NCBI RefSeq assembly: GCF_031157255.1
Contig: NZ_JAVIFX010000047.1
Span: 1-44,627 of the forward strand
Length of the DNA: 44,627 nt
Source of the DNA: Bradyrhizobium sp. LHD-71
GTDB taxonomy: Bacteria > Pseudomonadota > Alphaproteobacteria > Rhizobiales > Xanthobacteraceae
Reading direction: 5' to 3'
Part shown: positions 34,529 to 43,139 of the stretch, piece by piece
How positions within the stretch are numbered: position 1 is the stretch's first letter
How the letters are laid out: the number at the start of each line of letters is the position of its first letter
Notes under the pieces: generated by a model
Database searches by the model: none
What the model was told of the DNA's origin: nothing
What the model saw: only the letters and a program-made list of their open reading frames with translations
Made by a program: the position numbers and the translations under genes

Positions 34529-35668
34529 ATGCTCACCCACCTTTGGTACAGCGAGCGGGCGCGCAGCTGGTTGATCCAGGGCTTGTTGCTAGGAGGTGTC
34601 GCCTGCTTCCTCTATTGGGTTTGCGGGAATACGGCTGCGAACCTTGCCGCGCGGGGTATCCGCGTTGGTTACGAGTTCTTGTGGCGGACTGCGCGTTTTC
34701 CAATCTCGGAGAGCGTCATTCCGTACAGCCCGGCTGACACGTTTCTCTGGGCCTTCGTCGTCGGGATCGCCAACACGCTGTTCATCTCTCTTCTCGCCAT
34801 CGTCTCGTCCACCGTCGTCGGATTGCTCGTCGCCCTGGCCCGGCGCTCGGGAAATCCACTCCTGGCTGGCATCACAGGTGGCTACGTCACGGCAGTTCGG
34901 AACACGCCACTCATTGTCCAGCTCCTCTTCTGGTACGCGCTGGCGACGACGGCTCTGCCCGCGCCGCGCAATGCCTTTAATCCGATCGACGGCGTTTTCA
35001 TCTCGCTGCGCGGTATATTCCTGCCTCAAGTGCATCTGAGCGGCGACACCACGACGTTCGCGGCATTGGCGCTGTCGATCATCGTCGTGACGACGATGAT
35101 GGTCGGTATCGCCCGACGGTGGAACGTTCCTCTGCGCGGGGCGCTCGTCATGATCGCCGTTGTCACGGCATTAGGCGCTGTGGCCGCCGTCAATGACATA
35201 CGCATCTCCGTTTCGACGCCAGAGCTGCGTGGCCTCAATTTCGTCGGTGGCTTCAGACTGTCCTCCGAATTCACGGCACTCATGCTCGGCCTCGTCATTT
35301 ATACGTCGGCCTTCATCGGTGAAATCATTCGCGGTGGGATCGACGCGATCGGCAAGGGTCAGTGGGAGGCGGCGAGGGCGCTCGGATTAAATGAGCGAAA
35401 AACACTGAGCAGGATCATCATCCCGCAAGCCCTTCGCATCATTATTCCGCCGCTGACGACGCAATACCTTTCCACCGTGAAGAATACGACGCTTGCTCTT
35501 GCAGTCGGCTATCCGGAGCTCGGATTGATCGTCGGCACGGTGATCAACCAGACGGGTCAGGCGATCGAAAGCATCGTCATCATGCTTGCTGTCTTTCTCA
35601 CCATCAGTATTGCGGTTTCACTGGTTATGAACCGGTACAATCGCAAGATCGCGCTCGTGCAGCCATGA
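34529..35668 (+). CDS. Amino acid ABC transporter permease (AapQ-like)
   Basis: A 379-residue inner-membrane permease with about eight hydrophobic segments, longer than HisM-type permeases as is usual for AapQ. The TVRNTPLIVQLLFWY-type segment (about 127-143) and the EAARALGLNERKTLSRIIIPQALRIIIPPL coupling loop near the C-terminus (positions 35366-35455; key residues EAA, G, LPQA-like PQA) identify the family. It begins 21 bp after the binding protein with GGAAGG upstream. Its stop overlaps the next permease by 4 bp. Confidence 0.93.
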   Translation: MLTHLWYSERARSWLIQGLLLGGVACFLYWVCGNTAANLAARGIRVGYEFLWRTARFPISESVIPYSPADTFLWAFVVGIANTLFISLLAIVSSTVVGLLVALARRSGNPLLAGITGGYVTAVRNTPLIVQLLFWYALATTALPAPRNAFNPIDGVFISLRGIFLPQVHLSGDTTTFAALALSIIVVTTMMVGIARRWNVPLRGALVMIAVVTALGAVAAVNDIRISVSTPELRGLNFVGGFRLSSEFTALMLGLVIYTSAFIGEIIRGGIDAIGKGQWEAARALGLNERKTLSRIIIPQALRIIIPPLTTQYLSTVKNTTLALAVGYPELGLIVGTVINQTGQAIESIVIMLAVFLTISIAVSLVMNRYNRKIALVQP

Positions 35669-36768
35669 CGCCGATTGAGTTCACGCCGTCTCTGCTCGTC
35701 GACAGGCGGGCGACGCGTCCGCCGCCGGTGCCGCGGCGATCCACCGCCGGAATCCTGTTTGGTGATCTTACCAGCGCGCTGCTGACGATTGTGACCGGCG
35801 GGCTGATCCTGCTCGCAGCGCCCGCAATTGCCAAATGGGCGATCATCGACGCGGTCTGGACGACGGGCAATCCAAGCGCTTGCCAGCAGGCGGGTGCATG
35901 TTGGGCCTTCATCGCAGACAAGCTGCGTTTCATTCTTTTCGGGGTCTATCCACCGGAGCAGCAGTGGCGTCCGCTGGTTGTCATCGGGCTCGTTCTCTTA
36001 GGCGTGCTCATGACCTTGGCGCCGGCACTCTGGGGGCGCCGACTCATTATTGGGTGGACCGTTCTCGTCGCGGTTATGCTTGCCCTGATGTGGGGCGGGT
36101 TCCTTGGGCTTTCGTTCGTGCCCACGAGTCGCTGGGGTGGACTGCCGGTCACTCTGCTGCTGGCAGTGGTGTCGCTTGGCCTCGGTTTTCCGTTCGCCGT
36201 GCTGCTCGCGCTCGGCAGGCGTTCGGCCTGGCCCGTCACGCGATTCTTGTCCGTCTTCACGATCGAAATCGTGCGCGGTCTGCCGCTGGTCGGACTGTTG
36301 TTCGTTGCCTCGATCCTGTTGCCGCTGCTGCTGCCGGCGGACTGGACCATCGACAAGCTCGGCCGGACTGTTGCAGCGCTCACGGTGTTTGCTGCGGCAT
36401 ATCTTGCCGAGGTCGTGCGCGGTGGTCTGCAAGGCGTGCCGGTCGGACAGCAGGAGGCGGCGCGGGCGCTCGGAATCCCCTACTGGAAGACGGTTTGCTA
36501 CATCGTTCTGCCGCAAGCCATCCAGAAGGTTATTCCGCCGCTCACAAACACCGCCATCATCATGGTCAAGAATACCAGCCTTGTCATGATCGTCGGCGTC
36601 TTTGACATGCTCGGCGCCGGCCGCTCCGCGGCGACGGATCCAGCCTGGCCGGCGCCCTATCCGGAAATCTACCTGTTTGTCGCCTCGATCTATTTCGTCA
36701 TCTGCTACGGTATTTCGCGGTACTCACTCTGGCTCGAGCGTCGCGTGCGCGAGAAGGACTATCAATGA
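35665..36768 (+). CDS. Amino acid ABC transporter permease (AapM-like)
   Basis: A 367-residue permease with a hydrophilic N-terminal tail of about 30 residues and roughly eight membrane segments. The segment [16 protein letters not shown] and the EAA loop [15 protein letters not shown] are diagnostic; [12 protein letters not shown] near the C-terminus is typical of AapM. Overlaps AapQ-like gene and the ATPase gene by 4 bp on each side (ATGA), so all three are translationally coupled. Forms a heterodimeric channel with the AapQ-like subunit. Confidence 0.93.
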   Translation: MTPIEFTPSLLVDRRATRPPPVPRRSTAGILFGDLTSALLTIVTGGLILLAAPAIAKWAIIDAVWTTGNPSACQQAGACWAFIADKLRFILFGVYPPEQQWRPLVVIGLVLLGVLMTLAPALWGRRLIIGWTVLVAVMLALMWGGFLGLSFVPTSRWGGLPVTLLLAVVSLGLGFPFAVLLALGRRSAWPVTRFLSVFTIEIVRGLPLVGLLFVASILLPLLLPADWTIDKLGRTVAALTVFAAAYLAEVVRGGLQGVPVGQQEAARALGIPYWKTVCYIVLPQAIQKVIPPLTNTAIIMVKNTSLVMIVGVFDMLGAGRSAATDPAWPAPYPEIYLFVASIYFVICYGISRYSLWLERRVREKDYQ

Positions 36769-37532
36769 CGACTGCACATCGCTTGCAGGATGCGCCTGAC
36801 AATACGGCCGTGCTGATCGAGGACGTCCACAAATGGTTTGGCGAGTATCAGGCCTTGAAGGGCATCGACCTCGCGATCCGGCGCGGCGAAAGAATTGTCA
36901 TCTGCGGTCCTTCCGGTTCCGGGAAATCGACGCTCATCCGCTGCGTCAATCGCTTGGAGGCGCACCAGCGGGGACGCATCACGGTGAACGGCGTCGAGCT
37001 TACGGGAAACTTGCGCAACATCGATGCAGTCCGGCGCGAAGTCGGCATGGTCTTTCAGCAGTTCAATCTTTTTCCGCATCTCAGTGTGCTGGAAAACTGC
37101 GTCACGCCGCTCGTGCTCGCGCGAGGAACGCCGCGTGCGGAGGCCGTAGCCAAGGCCAGGCACTTCCTCACGCGCGTGCGCATACCCGAACAGGCCGACA
37201 AGTTTCCGGGTCAACTCTCTGGCGGACAGCAGCAGCGTGTCGCCATCGCGCGGGCGCTATGCATGCAACCGAGCATCATGCTCTTCGACGAGCCGACCTC
37301 GGCGCTCGATCCCGAAATGGTCAAGGAGGTCCTGGACACCATGGTCGCCCTGGCAGATGACGGTATGACCATGATCGTGGTGACGCACGAGATGGGCTTC
37401 GCACGACGCGTCGCGGATCGCGTGGTCTTCATGGACCATGGCAAGATCGTCGAGAGCGCTGTGCCCGACGAATTCTTCTCGCATCCGCGTAATGAACGAA
37501 CGAAGGCTTTCCTTCGGCAAATTCTTCATTAG
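36765..37532 (+). CDS. Amino acid ABC transporter ATP-binding protein (AapP/GlnQ-like)
   Basis: A 255-residue ATPase: Walker [10 protein letters not shown] (about 50-58), Q-loop [11 protein letters not shown], signature LSGGQQQRV, Walker [17 protein letters not shown] and switch histidine in VVTHEMGFA. These are textbook for polar amino acid importers. It is the last gene of the C-S lyase/Aap operon; only 60 bp separate it from the end of the convergent small membrane protein gene, and I see no clear terminator there. Confidence 0.95.
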   Translation: MTTAHRLQDAPDNTAVLIEDVHKWFGEYQALKGIDLAIRRGERIVICGPSGSGKSTLIRCVNRLEAHQRGRITVNGVELTGNLRNIDAVRREVGMVFQQFNLFPHLSVLENCVTPLVLARGTPRAEAVAKARHFLTRVRIPEQADKFPGQLSGGQQQRVAIARALCMQPSIMLFDEPTSALDPEMVKEVLDTMVALADDGMTMIVVTHEMGFARRVADRVVFMDHGKIVESAVPDEFFSHPRNERTKAFLRQILH

Positions 37533-37592
37533 CGACGCACAGCCGTTATCGACGAGCACTGTCCGGCCCGTCAGCGGCGCATTCCCTAAAGG

Positions 37593-37892
37593 TCAGCCGG
37601 CGGTCGAGCGGGCATACTGGGTACCAGCCTGTCGTATGGATGGACGCATCGGTGATGCGCTAGCCGCCGAACTCTGAGGTCGTCCTGGCGGCGTCAGATT
37701 TGACAACAAGGCTGGAGCCGGGCTTGCCGCGCGGCTTCGCTCACGCGGCTCCGATGTCTGGCCCGTCGCCTGCCGATAGGCCATGCGCTCGAGATACTTT
37801 GCGCGACGCCTTCGAGAGATATCGGCACGAAATGCATAGCCTGCGCCAAAACTGGCCGCGAGCATCAGCACCAAGAGAACGAGTCCTGCCAT
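37593..37892 (-). CDS. Small single-pass membrane protein, unknown function
   Basis: A 99-residue protein with one N-terminal membrane segment (AGLVLLVLMLAASFGAGYAF, residues 2-21), then a basic stretch (RADISRRRRAKYLERMAYR) and a Pro/Ser/Ala-rich tail. The ATG at 37892 has GAGG eight bases upstream and starts the membrane helix at once; the frame is open to 37934. I do not recognise a family. The basic residues after the helix suggest the tail is cytoplasmic. Confidence 0.55.
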   Translation of the reverse strand: MAGLVLLVLMLAASFGAGYAFRADISRRRRAKYLERMAYRQATGQTSEPRERSRAASPAPALLSNLTPPGRPQSSAASASPMRPSIRQAGTQYARSTAG

Positions 37893-37930
37893 CGGTGAAC
37901 CTCGTTTTGCGCCCCTTTCGAAGATTTTAA

Positions 37931-37960
37931 CCAAGCTTGCGACAAAACCAAGAAGCTTGG
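37931..37960 (-). terminator. Inverted repeat upstream of small membrane protein gene
   Basis: CCAAGCTT (37931-37938) and AAGCTTGG (37953-37960) around a 14-nt loop. Read on the minus strand it is followed by TTAAAATCTT, a weak T-rich tail, so it could terminate the transcript from 38115-38411. It could equally be an operator for the gene starting at 37892. Confidence 0.35.
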
Positions 37961-38114
37961 CCTAATGTTATTTAATTTGTTGGTTTTCTCGGCTGAGCGT
38001 CGCACGTCGGGGAACCTTTGGAGTTCAATTTGGCGTCGGGCTCCGGAACACGACAGGCCGCAGCCTTCAACCGCGGCGCGGTCGACAGAAATGATTGATT
38101 TAAATGGGTATTCG

Positions 38115-38411
38115 CTAGCGAACCGGATAAACGGTTTGATAGCGCGGAAACGAACGGACCGCTCCCCAGTAATAGCGAGGCTCGTCACGCTCTCGCGGAT
38201 CGAAATACGGTCCGTAGGTCATCGCAAGCTGGCGGTGGCGAACACGCGTGACGATCAGCTCTCCACAGCGGCCGCACCATGGGCCTGCTGGTGAAACCAC
38301 GGCAGGTGCTTTGAGCGGGACTGCGAGCTCGGCTGCCTCAGCCGAGCCGGCTACGGCGCCGATGATGAGAGTGACGCATGCAAGCGTGAAAGAAATCGGT
38401 CGTCGCCTCAT
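38115..38411 (-). CDS. Small secreted protein with CxxC motif, unknown function
   Basis: A 98-residue protein with a signal peptide (cleavage near AEAAE, about residue 27). The mature part has a single WCGRCG motif (about 45-50) and an aromatic, charged C-terminus (GPYFDPRERDEPRYYWG). Such short exported proteins are frequent in Bradyrhizobium-type genomes; I know no function. The CxxC could bind metal or form a disulfide. It is separated from the EPS-region genes upstream by 71 bp and shares their direction. Confidence 0.6.
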   Translation of the reverse strand: MRRRPISFTLACVTLIIGAVAGSAEAAELAVPLKAPAVVSPAGPWCGRCGELIVTRVRHRQLAMTYGPYFDPRERDEPRYYWGAVRSFPRYQTVYPVR

Positions 38412-38482
38412 TTCATCCGGCTCCGTTCTTCAGGTCGCATTTGTAGCGCCAACGGTGGCGATGGCAAAGATGAATTTAAAGG

Positions 38483-39127
38483 CTAACGGTTCGCCGCGGT
38501 CAGCCGCGCGGAGAGTGGCGTGTCACTCGCGGCAGCGCGCATGAGGAACGCCTTGCCGGGCTCGGTAGCGCGCTGGTAGATTGCAAGGAGATCATCAGAC
38601 AACTCGATTCTTTTCAGCAGAATGGCGCGAATGTCTCCTTCGGCCAGGACCTCAAGCACCGGATCGGACACGGCGCTTGTCGTCATGGCGATCTCCAGGC
38701 GCGAGGGCATCAGCGCGAAATTGCTCGGCGCGGTAAGATAAGCCATCTTCAGCATCTCGGCGATCCGCTGGTCGTCAGCGCGCAGCGAAGCGGCCAATTG
38801 TGCCTGTATGATCCAAAGTTCTGGATTGGTCGGTGACAACGCCGACAATGTCGAGATCATGGCTTTCGTCTGTTCAATCTCCGCTCTTGATGGTCGTGAT
38901 CCGGCGGGAAGCCGTGGGTCCGGAACAGCAGCAAGCGTTTGCTGGCGCGCATAGGACGGATTGATCAAGGCCAACGGTGCGACGAGTGCCAGCGGTACCT
39001 CGGACGATCTGTTGGTCGGTTCGATGACAGTGGCCGCGAGTTCCGTCGTCAGGACACTCAGCGAGATGAAGCCTGCCATAAGACCGACGGTAAGGAGGAT
39101 AGATCTCAACCCTGCGGCGGCGGTCAT
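38483..39127 (-). CDS. Membrane-anchored helical protein of the polysaccharide region, unknown function
   Basis: A 214-residue protein with an N-terminal hydrophobic segment (about residues 8-32) and a mainly helical remainder. LSPTNPELWIIQAQLAASL and MLKMAYLTAPSNFALMP have a tetratricopeptide-like helical rhythm. It starts 6 bp after the polymerase-like gene, so the two are very probably co-transcribed. A role in organising polysaccharide synthesis is a guess from position. Confidence 0.75.
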   Translation of the reverse strand: MTAAAGLRSILLTVGLMAGFISLSVLTTELAATVIEPTNRSSEVPLALVAPLALINPSYARQQTLAAVPDPRLPAGSRPSRAEIEQTKAMISTLSALSPTNPELWIIQAQLAASLRADDQRIAEMLKMAYLTAPSNFALMPSRLEIAMTTSAVSDPVLEVLAEGDIRAILLKRIELSDDLLAIYQRATEPGKAFLMRAAASDTPLSARLTAANR

Positions 39128-39133
39128 TGAATA

Positions 39134-40609
39134 TCAGCCTTTCCCTACCGTGATCGCTAAGTTGACGAGCAACTGACTGCTTTGGTTGTTGAACAAATCA
39201 CAGGTGACGGCCGTCAGAAAGGCGAGGGCGAAGCACTGGATGCCAACGAGGGATCTCGACCTGCCGCCGCTTGATCGCGAACGGTAACCTTCTGCCGTCT
39301 GGCGCGTAGTTCGGCTGACGGTCGTTCGGGCCGCTTGAGCGAGAGCCAAGCCAACGATGACTGCGCACAACAAGCCGATTGCAGGATTCAAAAGGCTGGC
39401 ATCGCCAAATGCCTGTAATGTGAGGCTTGCGAGACAGGCCGCGGCAGCTGCCGGGTAGAACGAATCCCGCCTGCGCGTCATGGCTGCGTCAATGAGCTTG
39501 GCGGCCAGCAGAAGCGTGCCAAATGTCAGCACCGCGGCAAAAACCCATCCCAGCTCGATGGCGAGCTTCAATGCGAGCGACGGTGCGATGGCCGGCGGCG
39601 GTCGACCCAGTTCCTCGTAAACGGGAATCATCGTTTGATAGGTGCCGGCTCCGCTACCGAGCCAGGTGGTGTCCTTCAGCATCCTTTCCGCCGCGGCGAT
39701 GGATTCGGCTGACGCTGACGAGACAACATCTGTCAGAATGGCGCCGGTTGGCGTGCCTGCTGACTTCGCCAGAAGAACGATGGCGGCCGTCAGGGCGAAC
39801 ACTGTCATGATTACGTACTGAGCACCTTTGAAGGAACGGAGACGGTTCGTCAGCGCAATGGCTGCAAACGTCAGACTGCCGAGCGATGCCGCGATCCACG
39901 CCGCCGGCGAAAGCAGCGCGGCTGCCGCAAAACAAATCGCGAATGCCGATACGTTGCAGATCGTCAACAGTATGCTCGATACCGCTTGACGACGGGTGCT
40001 TGGCCGCTGAGCCTCGCGCCGTTCGATCAACCGCTGAACAGCCGCGAGGCTGAGCACGCAGCCGAATACAGCGGCTGAAGCTGCCGCGCTGAAAGTTTCT
40101 TTCGCCTCGACAGTAAGCGTGCTCGGATCGAAGCTGAAGGCAATGCCTGCGGCCGCGATGACGGTCGTCACCAGCACGAGCGTGACAAGACAGAGCTCTG
40201 CGCGCCGTCTTTCGGTGGTCGCCACCATCGTTGCCAGCGCAAGGACGATCCAGCTGCAATAGAGAGCCAATGCGCGAACTGTATCGATGACGTTCACCGT
40301 AATATGTCCGAACGACAAGTCCGGCATCGCGGCGGCGGCGCTGGTCCAGATCTGGTGCGATGGAGGGGCAAGCGGAAGCGGCAGGAGCTGAACGACCATC
40401 CATCCAGCTGGTACGGCAAGCAGCACCCCGATGCGCCGCAAGGTCTTGGCCAGTGCTTCGAACTCGACGACCGGAGTTGTCGAGGCGCCGAGCACGAGTG
40501 CCAGCGCGGAAATCAATGCAACGAACGCCAGTTCAGTCGGTCCCTGCATCAGCACAAGGATCGGCGCTGTGGCGACAAGCGCAATGATAAGGTTGAACGC
40601 GATCGACAA
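39134..40609 (-). CDS. O-antigen ligase/Wzy polymerase-like membrane protein
   Basis: A 491-residue protein with about twelve hydrophobic segments and a large extracytoplasmic loop near residues 290-345 containing WLGSGAGTYQTMIPVY and PSLALKLAIELGW. That loop pattern is typical of the O-antigen ligase/polymerase superfamily. Such proteins join lipid-linked repeat units or transfer a polymer at the periplasmic face. Its neighbours, a glycosylphosphotransferase and a Wza-like exporter, support the polymerase role. Sequence in this superfamily is poorly conserved, so the call rests on topology and context. Confidence 0.75.
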   Translation of the reverse strand: MSIAFNLIIALVATAPILVLMQGPTELAFVALISALALVLGASTTPVVEFEALAKTLRRIGVLLAVPAGWMVVQLLPLPLAPPSHQIWTSAAAAMPDLSFGHITVNVIDTVRALALYCSWIVLALATMVATTERRRAELCLVTLVLVTTVIAAAGIAFSFDPSTLTVEAKETFSAAASAAVFGCVLSLAAVQRLIERREAQRPSTRRQAVSSILLTICNVSAFAICFAAAALLSPAAWIAASLGSLTFAAIALTNRLRSFKGAQYVIMTVFALTAAIVLLAKSAGTPTGAILTDVVSSASAESIAAAERMLKDTTWLGSGAGTYQTMIPVYEELGRPPPAIAPSLALKLAIELGWVFAAVLTFGTLLLAAKLIDAAMTRRRDSFYPAAAAACLASLTLQAFGDASLLNPAIGLLCAVIVGLALAQAARTTVSRTTRQTAEGYRSRSSGGRSRSLVGIQCFALAFLTAVTCDLFNNQSSQLLVNLAITVGKG

Positions 40610-40729
40610 TCTCGGAAGCTGATTTAATAGGGTCTGGCGAATTAATCCTTATGTTGAACGCCTCGTGTCCGCAATCGGCGATTTGCATCGGATTGGTCCG
40701 GACGGGCCCCGAGAAGGCTCGCTACGGCG

Positions 40730-41413
40730 CTATGGCGATGCGCCGCAGCTTGACCGGAGCAGCTGAAGGGCCCCGGCAAGCCCGCTCGCAGGAACAACAC
40801 CCCGCACGGTCGACGCGCCATTGTCGATTTCGACGGAAATGTCCGGTGCGGTCGACCATGTCGTGGCCGCCAAGCTTATCGCCGGATCCGGCAACAGGAG
40901 CAATTCGCCAAGCTGAAGCACTTGGGCGACGAACGGCGTCTCTTTTCCGTGGACGCGGATCGTCACCTTTGGTTTGGAGCCCGGCGGGACGGGATCGAGC
41001 ATGACCAGCAAGGCTTCCAGGCGCGAAGCCGTGCAGCGAAACATCAATCCGGCGAAGCCGGCATCCGATGCCTGGAGATCGGCTGTGCGCGTGACCGCTG
41101 TCTGCGGCGTGCCGCTGTGCGGGTCCGAGGTGCGTGAGAGCCGCCAGCCCCCGCTCAATGGTGTCGCAGATGCAGCCTTGCCGGCCAGTCGGTTTGCACA
41201 CTCCAGGCGCAATGCTTCGGTCGGCAGTGCCCCGCATGATTGCAAAGAGGGCGGATTGGTCGAGGGCTGCGCAAGGGCAGCGCTCGCGATGATCAGCCAA
41301 CCCAGGGTATTAAATGTGCCGATCCATGTTGCGGCGCGATATATTTTATGTGACATTTTTAAGACCAGCAACGGACCAAGAATGATCATTATTTTCAGAT
41401 TAATATCATTCAA
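40730..41413 (-). CDS. Exported protein of unknown function, faintly VasI-like
   Basis: Up to 227 residues with an N-terminal export signal (hydrophobic segment ending ASAALAQ). The mature region begins with a paired-cysteine motif (SCGALPTEALRLECANRLAG), followed by WRLSRTSDP and a beta-rich domain ending LRSSCG. The W..S...DP pattern recalls the type VI secretion-associated VasI family, but no other T6SS gene is present. ATG at 41356 would give a compact signal peptide and leave an AT-rich promoter region; ATG at 41413 has AGGA upstream. A 120-bp gap separates it from the polymerase-like gene. Confidence 0.7.
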   Translation of the reverse strand: MNDINLKIMIILGPLLVLKMSHKIYRAATWIGTFNTLGWLIIASAALAQPSTNPPSLQSCGALPTEALRLECANRLAGKAASATPLSGGWRLSRTSDPHSGTPQTAVTRTADLQASDAGFAGLMFRCTASRLEALLVMLDPVPPGSKPKVTIRVHGKETPFVAQVLQLGELLLLPDPAISLAATTWSTAPDISVEIDNGASTVRGVVPASGLAGALQLLRSSCGASP

Positions 41414-41469
41414 TGGATTTATCCTTGCCCAATTGCCAATAGGGTGGCCGAAAGGGTTCGCGGATCGTC

Positions 41470-42960
41470 ATGTCGAAAACCGTGGGGTTCGGGCGTTCAT
41501 TGACACTTGAGGCGGATGCAAGCTCGGCGCAGGAACCGTTCCCGTCGAGTCGCCATCGCTTTCATGTTCCATTTTATGCGTTGAACGTGCTTTGCGGGCT
41601 TGCGGACGGCTTGATGATCGTCTCGGCGAGTGTCCTGGGGGGCGGCGCCTATCAGTTGCTCGCGAACGATACGCTTGGGCAGGCTAATCAATTCCTTGCC
41701 GCCGGGGTGCTGGCGGCGGTTTTGTTCGGGTTCAGCGCGAAGACGCTCGGTCTGTACCAGCTCGCCAACATCCTGTCTCCGGCGCGGTCGCGCAGACTTG
41801 TCATCGGCAACTGGGTACTGGTGTTGCTCTTGCTGACGCTTATGGCGTTTCTGTTCAAGGTGGGAGCGCAGTATTCGCGAGGCTCGATCGTTTGTTTCTC
41901 GGTGCTCGCGCTCATCCTGCTGCTGGCGGGGCGAGCAGCGCTGCGTGCGTTCATCGTCTTCGCGATGGCCCAGCAGTGGATCGAAGGTCGGCGCGTGGTC
42001 GTCATTGGCGCACGCGAAGAGCTTGCCTCCGTCGATAGCGTCGCATTGTTGCGGCACTATGGACTGACGGAGATCGCCCGAAGCCAGGTGCCGACGGACA
42101 AGGGCAATGGCTTCTCCCTTTCGGCCGCCAGTCAGGCGGTGCTGAGCCAGGCCCTTATCGCGGCGCGCCAGGGAGGGGCCACCGAGATCGTGCTTGCCTT
42201 GCCCTGGAGCGAGACACGTCAGATCGAGCTGTTCCGCGAGACCCTGCGCACGTCGCCGCTGCCGGTTCAGCTGCTGCCAGACCGTCGCATCCGCAATTTT
42301 GCGTTCAACCCCTCGTTCCGCGTCGGGTCCTCTTTCGCGGTTGAAGTGCAGCGCGCACCACTATCGACGGTGGAGAAGGCGTCAAAACGGGCGCTGGACA
42401 TCGCCGGCGCCTTGATCGGCCTGTTGCTGTTTGCGCCGCTCATGGCCGTCACCGCTATTGCCATTAAGCTCGACTCGCCAGGTCCGGTTCTGTTTCGGCA
42501 GCGTCGCAATGGATTCAATCGGAAGGAGTTTTTCATATTCAAGTTCCGCAGCATGAGAGTCATGGAAGACGACGCCAAGCTGATCCAGGCGAGGAGATCG
42601 GATCCGAGGATTACGACGATCGGTCGCATTTTGCGCCAGACGAGCATTGATGAGTTGCCGCAACTCCTGAACGTTCTGAAGGGTGACATGTCGCTGGTCG
42701 GGCCGCGTCCGCATGCGCTGGCCCATGACAGTCACTACAGCGAGATTGTCGCTGAGTACGCTTTTCGGCACCACGTGAAGCCAGGGATTACCGGCTGGGC
42801 GCAGGTGAATGGTTACCGTGGCGAGACGGCCCAAATTGAGCAGATGCGCCAGCGCGTGGCGCACGATCTCTGGTACATCAATAACTGGAGCCTGATGCTC
42901 GATCTGACCATTCTCGTACGAACATGCGTGGCGGTCATTCGGTCGCAGAATGCCTATTAA
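41470..42960 (+). CDS. Exopolysaccharide polyprenyl glycosylphosphotransferase (WcaJ/ExoY-like)
   Basis: A 496-residue initiating sugar-phosphate transferase. N-terminal half: about four membrane segments (residues 35-160) and a nucleotide-binding-like middle domain (IEGRRVVVIGA). C-terminal half (about 305-490): the bacterial sugar transferase domain, with KRALDIAGALIGLLLFAP, KLDSPGPVLFRQRRNG, FKFRSM, DELPQLLNVLKGDMSLVGPRP and GITGWAQVNGYRG. It transfers a hexose-1-phosphate to undecaprenyl phosphate, the first step of EPS repeat-unit synthesis at the inner membrane. It is divergent from the VasI-like gene and 179 bp upstream of the Wza-like gene. The intervening AT-rich stretch around 41290-41420 probably holds promoters. 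Confidence 0.93.
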   Translation: MSKTVGFGRSLTLEADASSAQEPFPSSRHRFHVPFYALNVLCGLADGLMIVSASVLGGGAYQLLANDTLGQANQFLAAGVLAAVLFGFSAKTLGLYQLANILSPARSRRLVIGNWVLVLLLLTLMAFLFKVGAQYSRGSIVCFSVLALILLLAGRAALRAFIVFAMAQQWIEGRRVVVIGAREELASVDSVALLRHYGLTEIARSQVPTDKGNGFSLSAASQAVLSQALIAARQGGATEIVLALPWSETRQIELFRETLRTSPLPVQLLPDRRIRNFAFNPSFRVGSSFAVEVQRAPLSTVEKASKRALDIAGALIGLLLFAPLMAVTAIAIKLDSPGPVLFRQRRNGFNRKEFFIFKFRSMRVMEDDAKLIQARRSDPRITTIGRILRQTSIDELPQLLNVLKGDMSLVGPRPHALAHDSHYSEIVAEYAFRHHVKPGITGWAQVNGYRGETAQIEQMRQRVAHDLWYINNWSLMLDLTILVRTCVAVIRSQNAY

Positions 42961-43139
42961 TGAGGGGGGAATCTCATGCCTGCATCACAGCCTGCAAACT
43001 CAACCTAGCGAACTGGCTGAATCACGTGGCTGAATTGCCACGCTCCTCCGCTAAACCGTGCCTGAAAGTTTCGTGATAATTGACAGCCGGTTTATCTGCG
43101 GGCACGTCTTTGGTTGAAATGGCCATTAATTAGAGTTGC

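Noticed and set aside
32711-34540. Long minus-strand open frame (609 codons) opposite the C-S lyase and AapJ-like genes
   Set aside because: It spans two convincing plus-strand genes and their junction and shows no domain; a codon-bias shadow.
40730-41413. Type VI secretion locus
   Set aside because: Only a faint resemblance of one protein to VasI; no Tss genes in the window.
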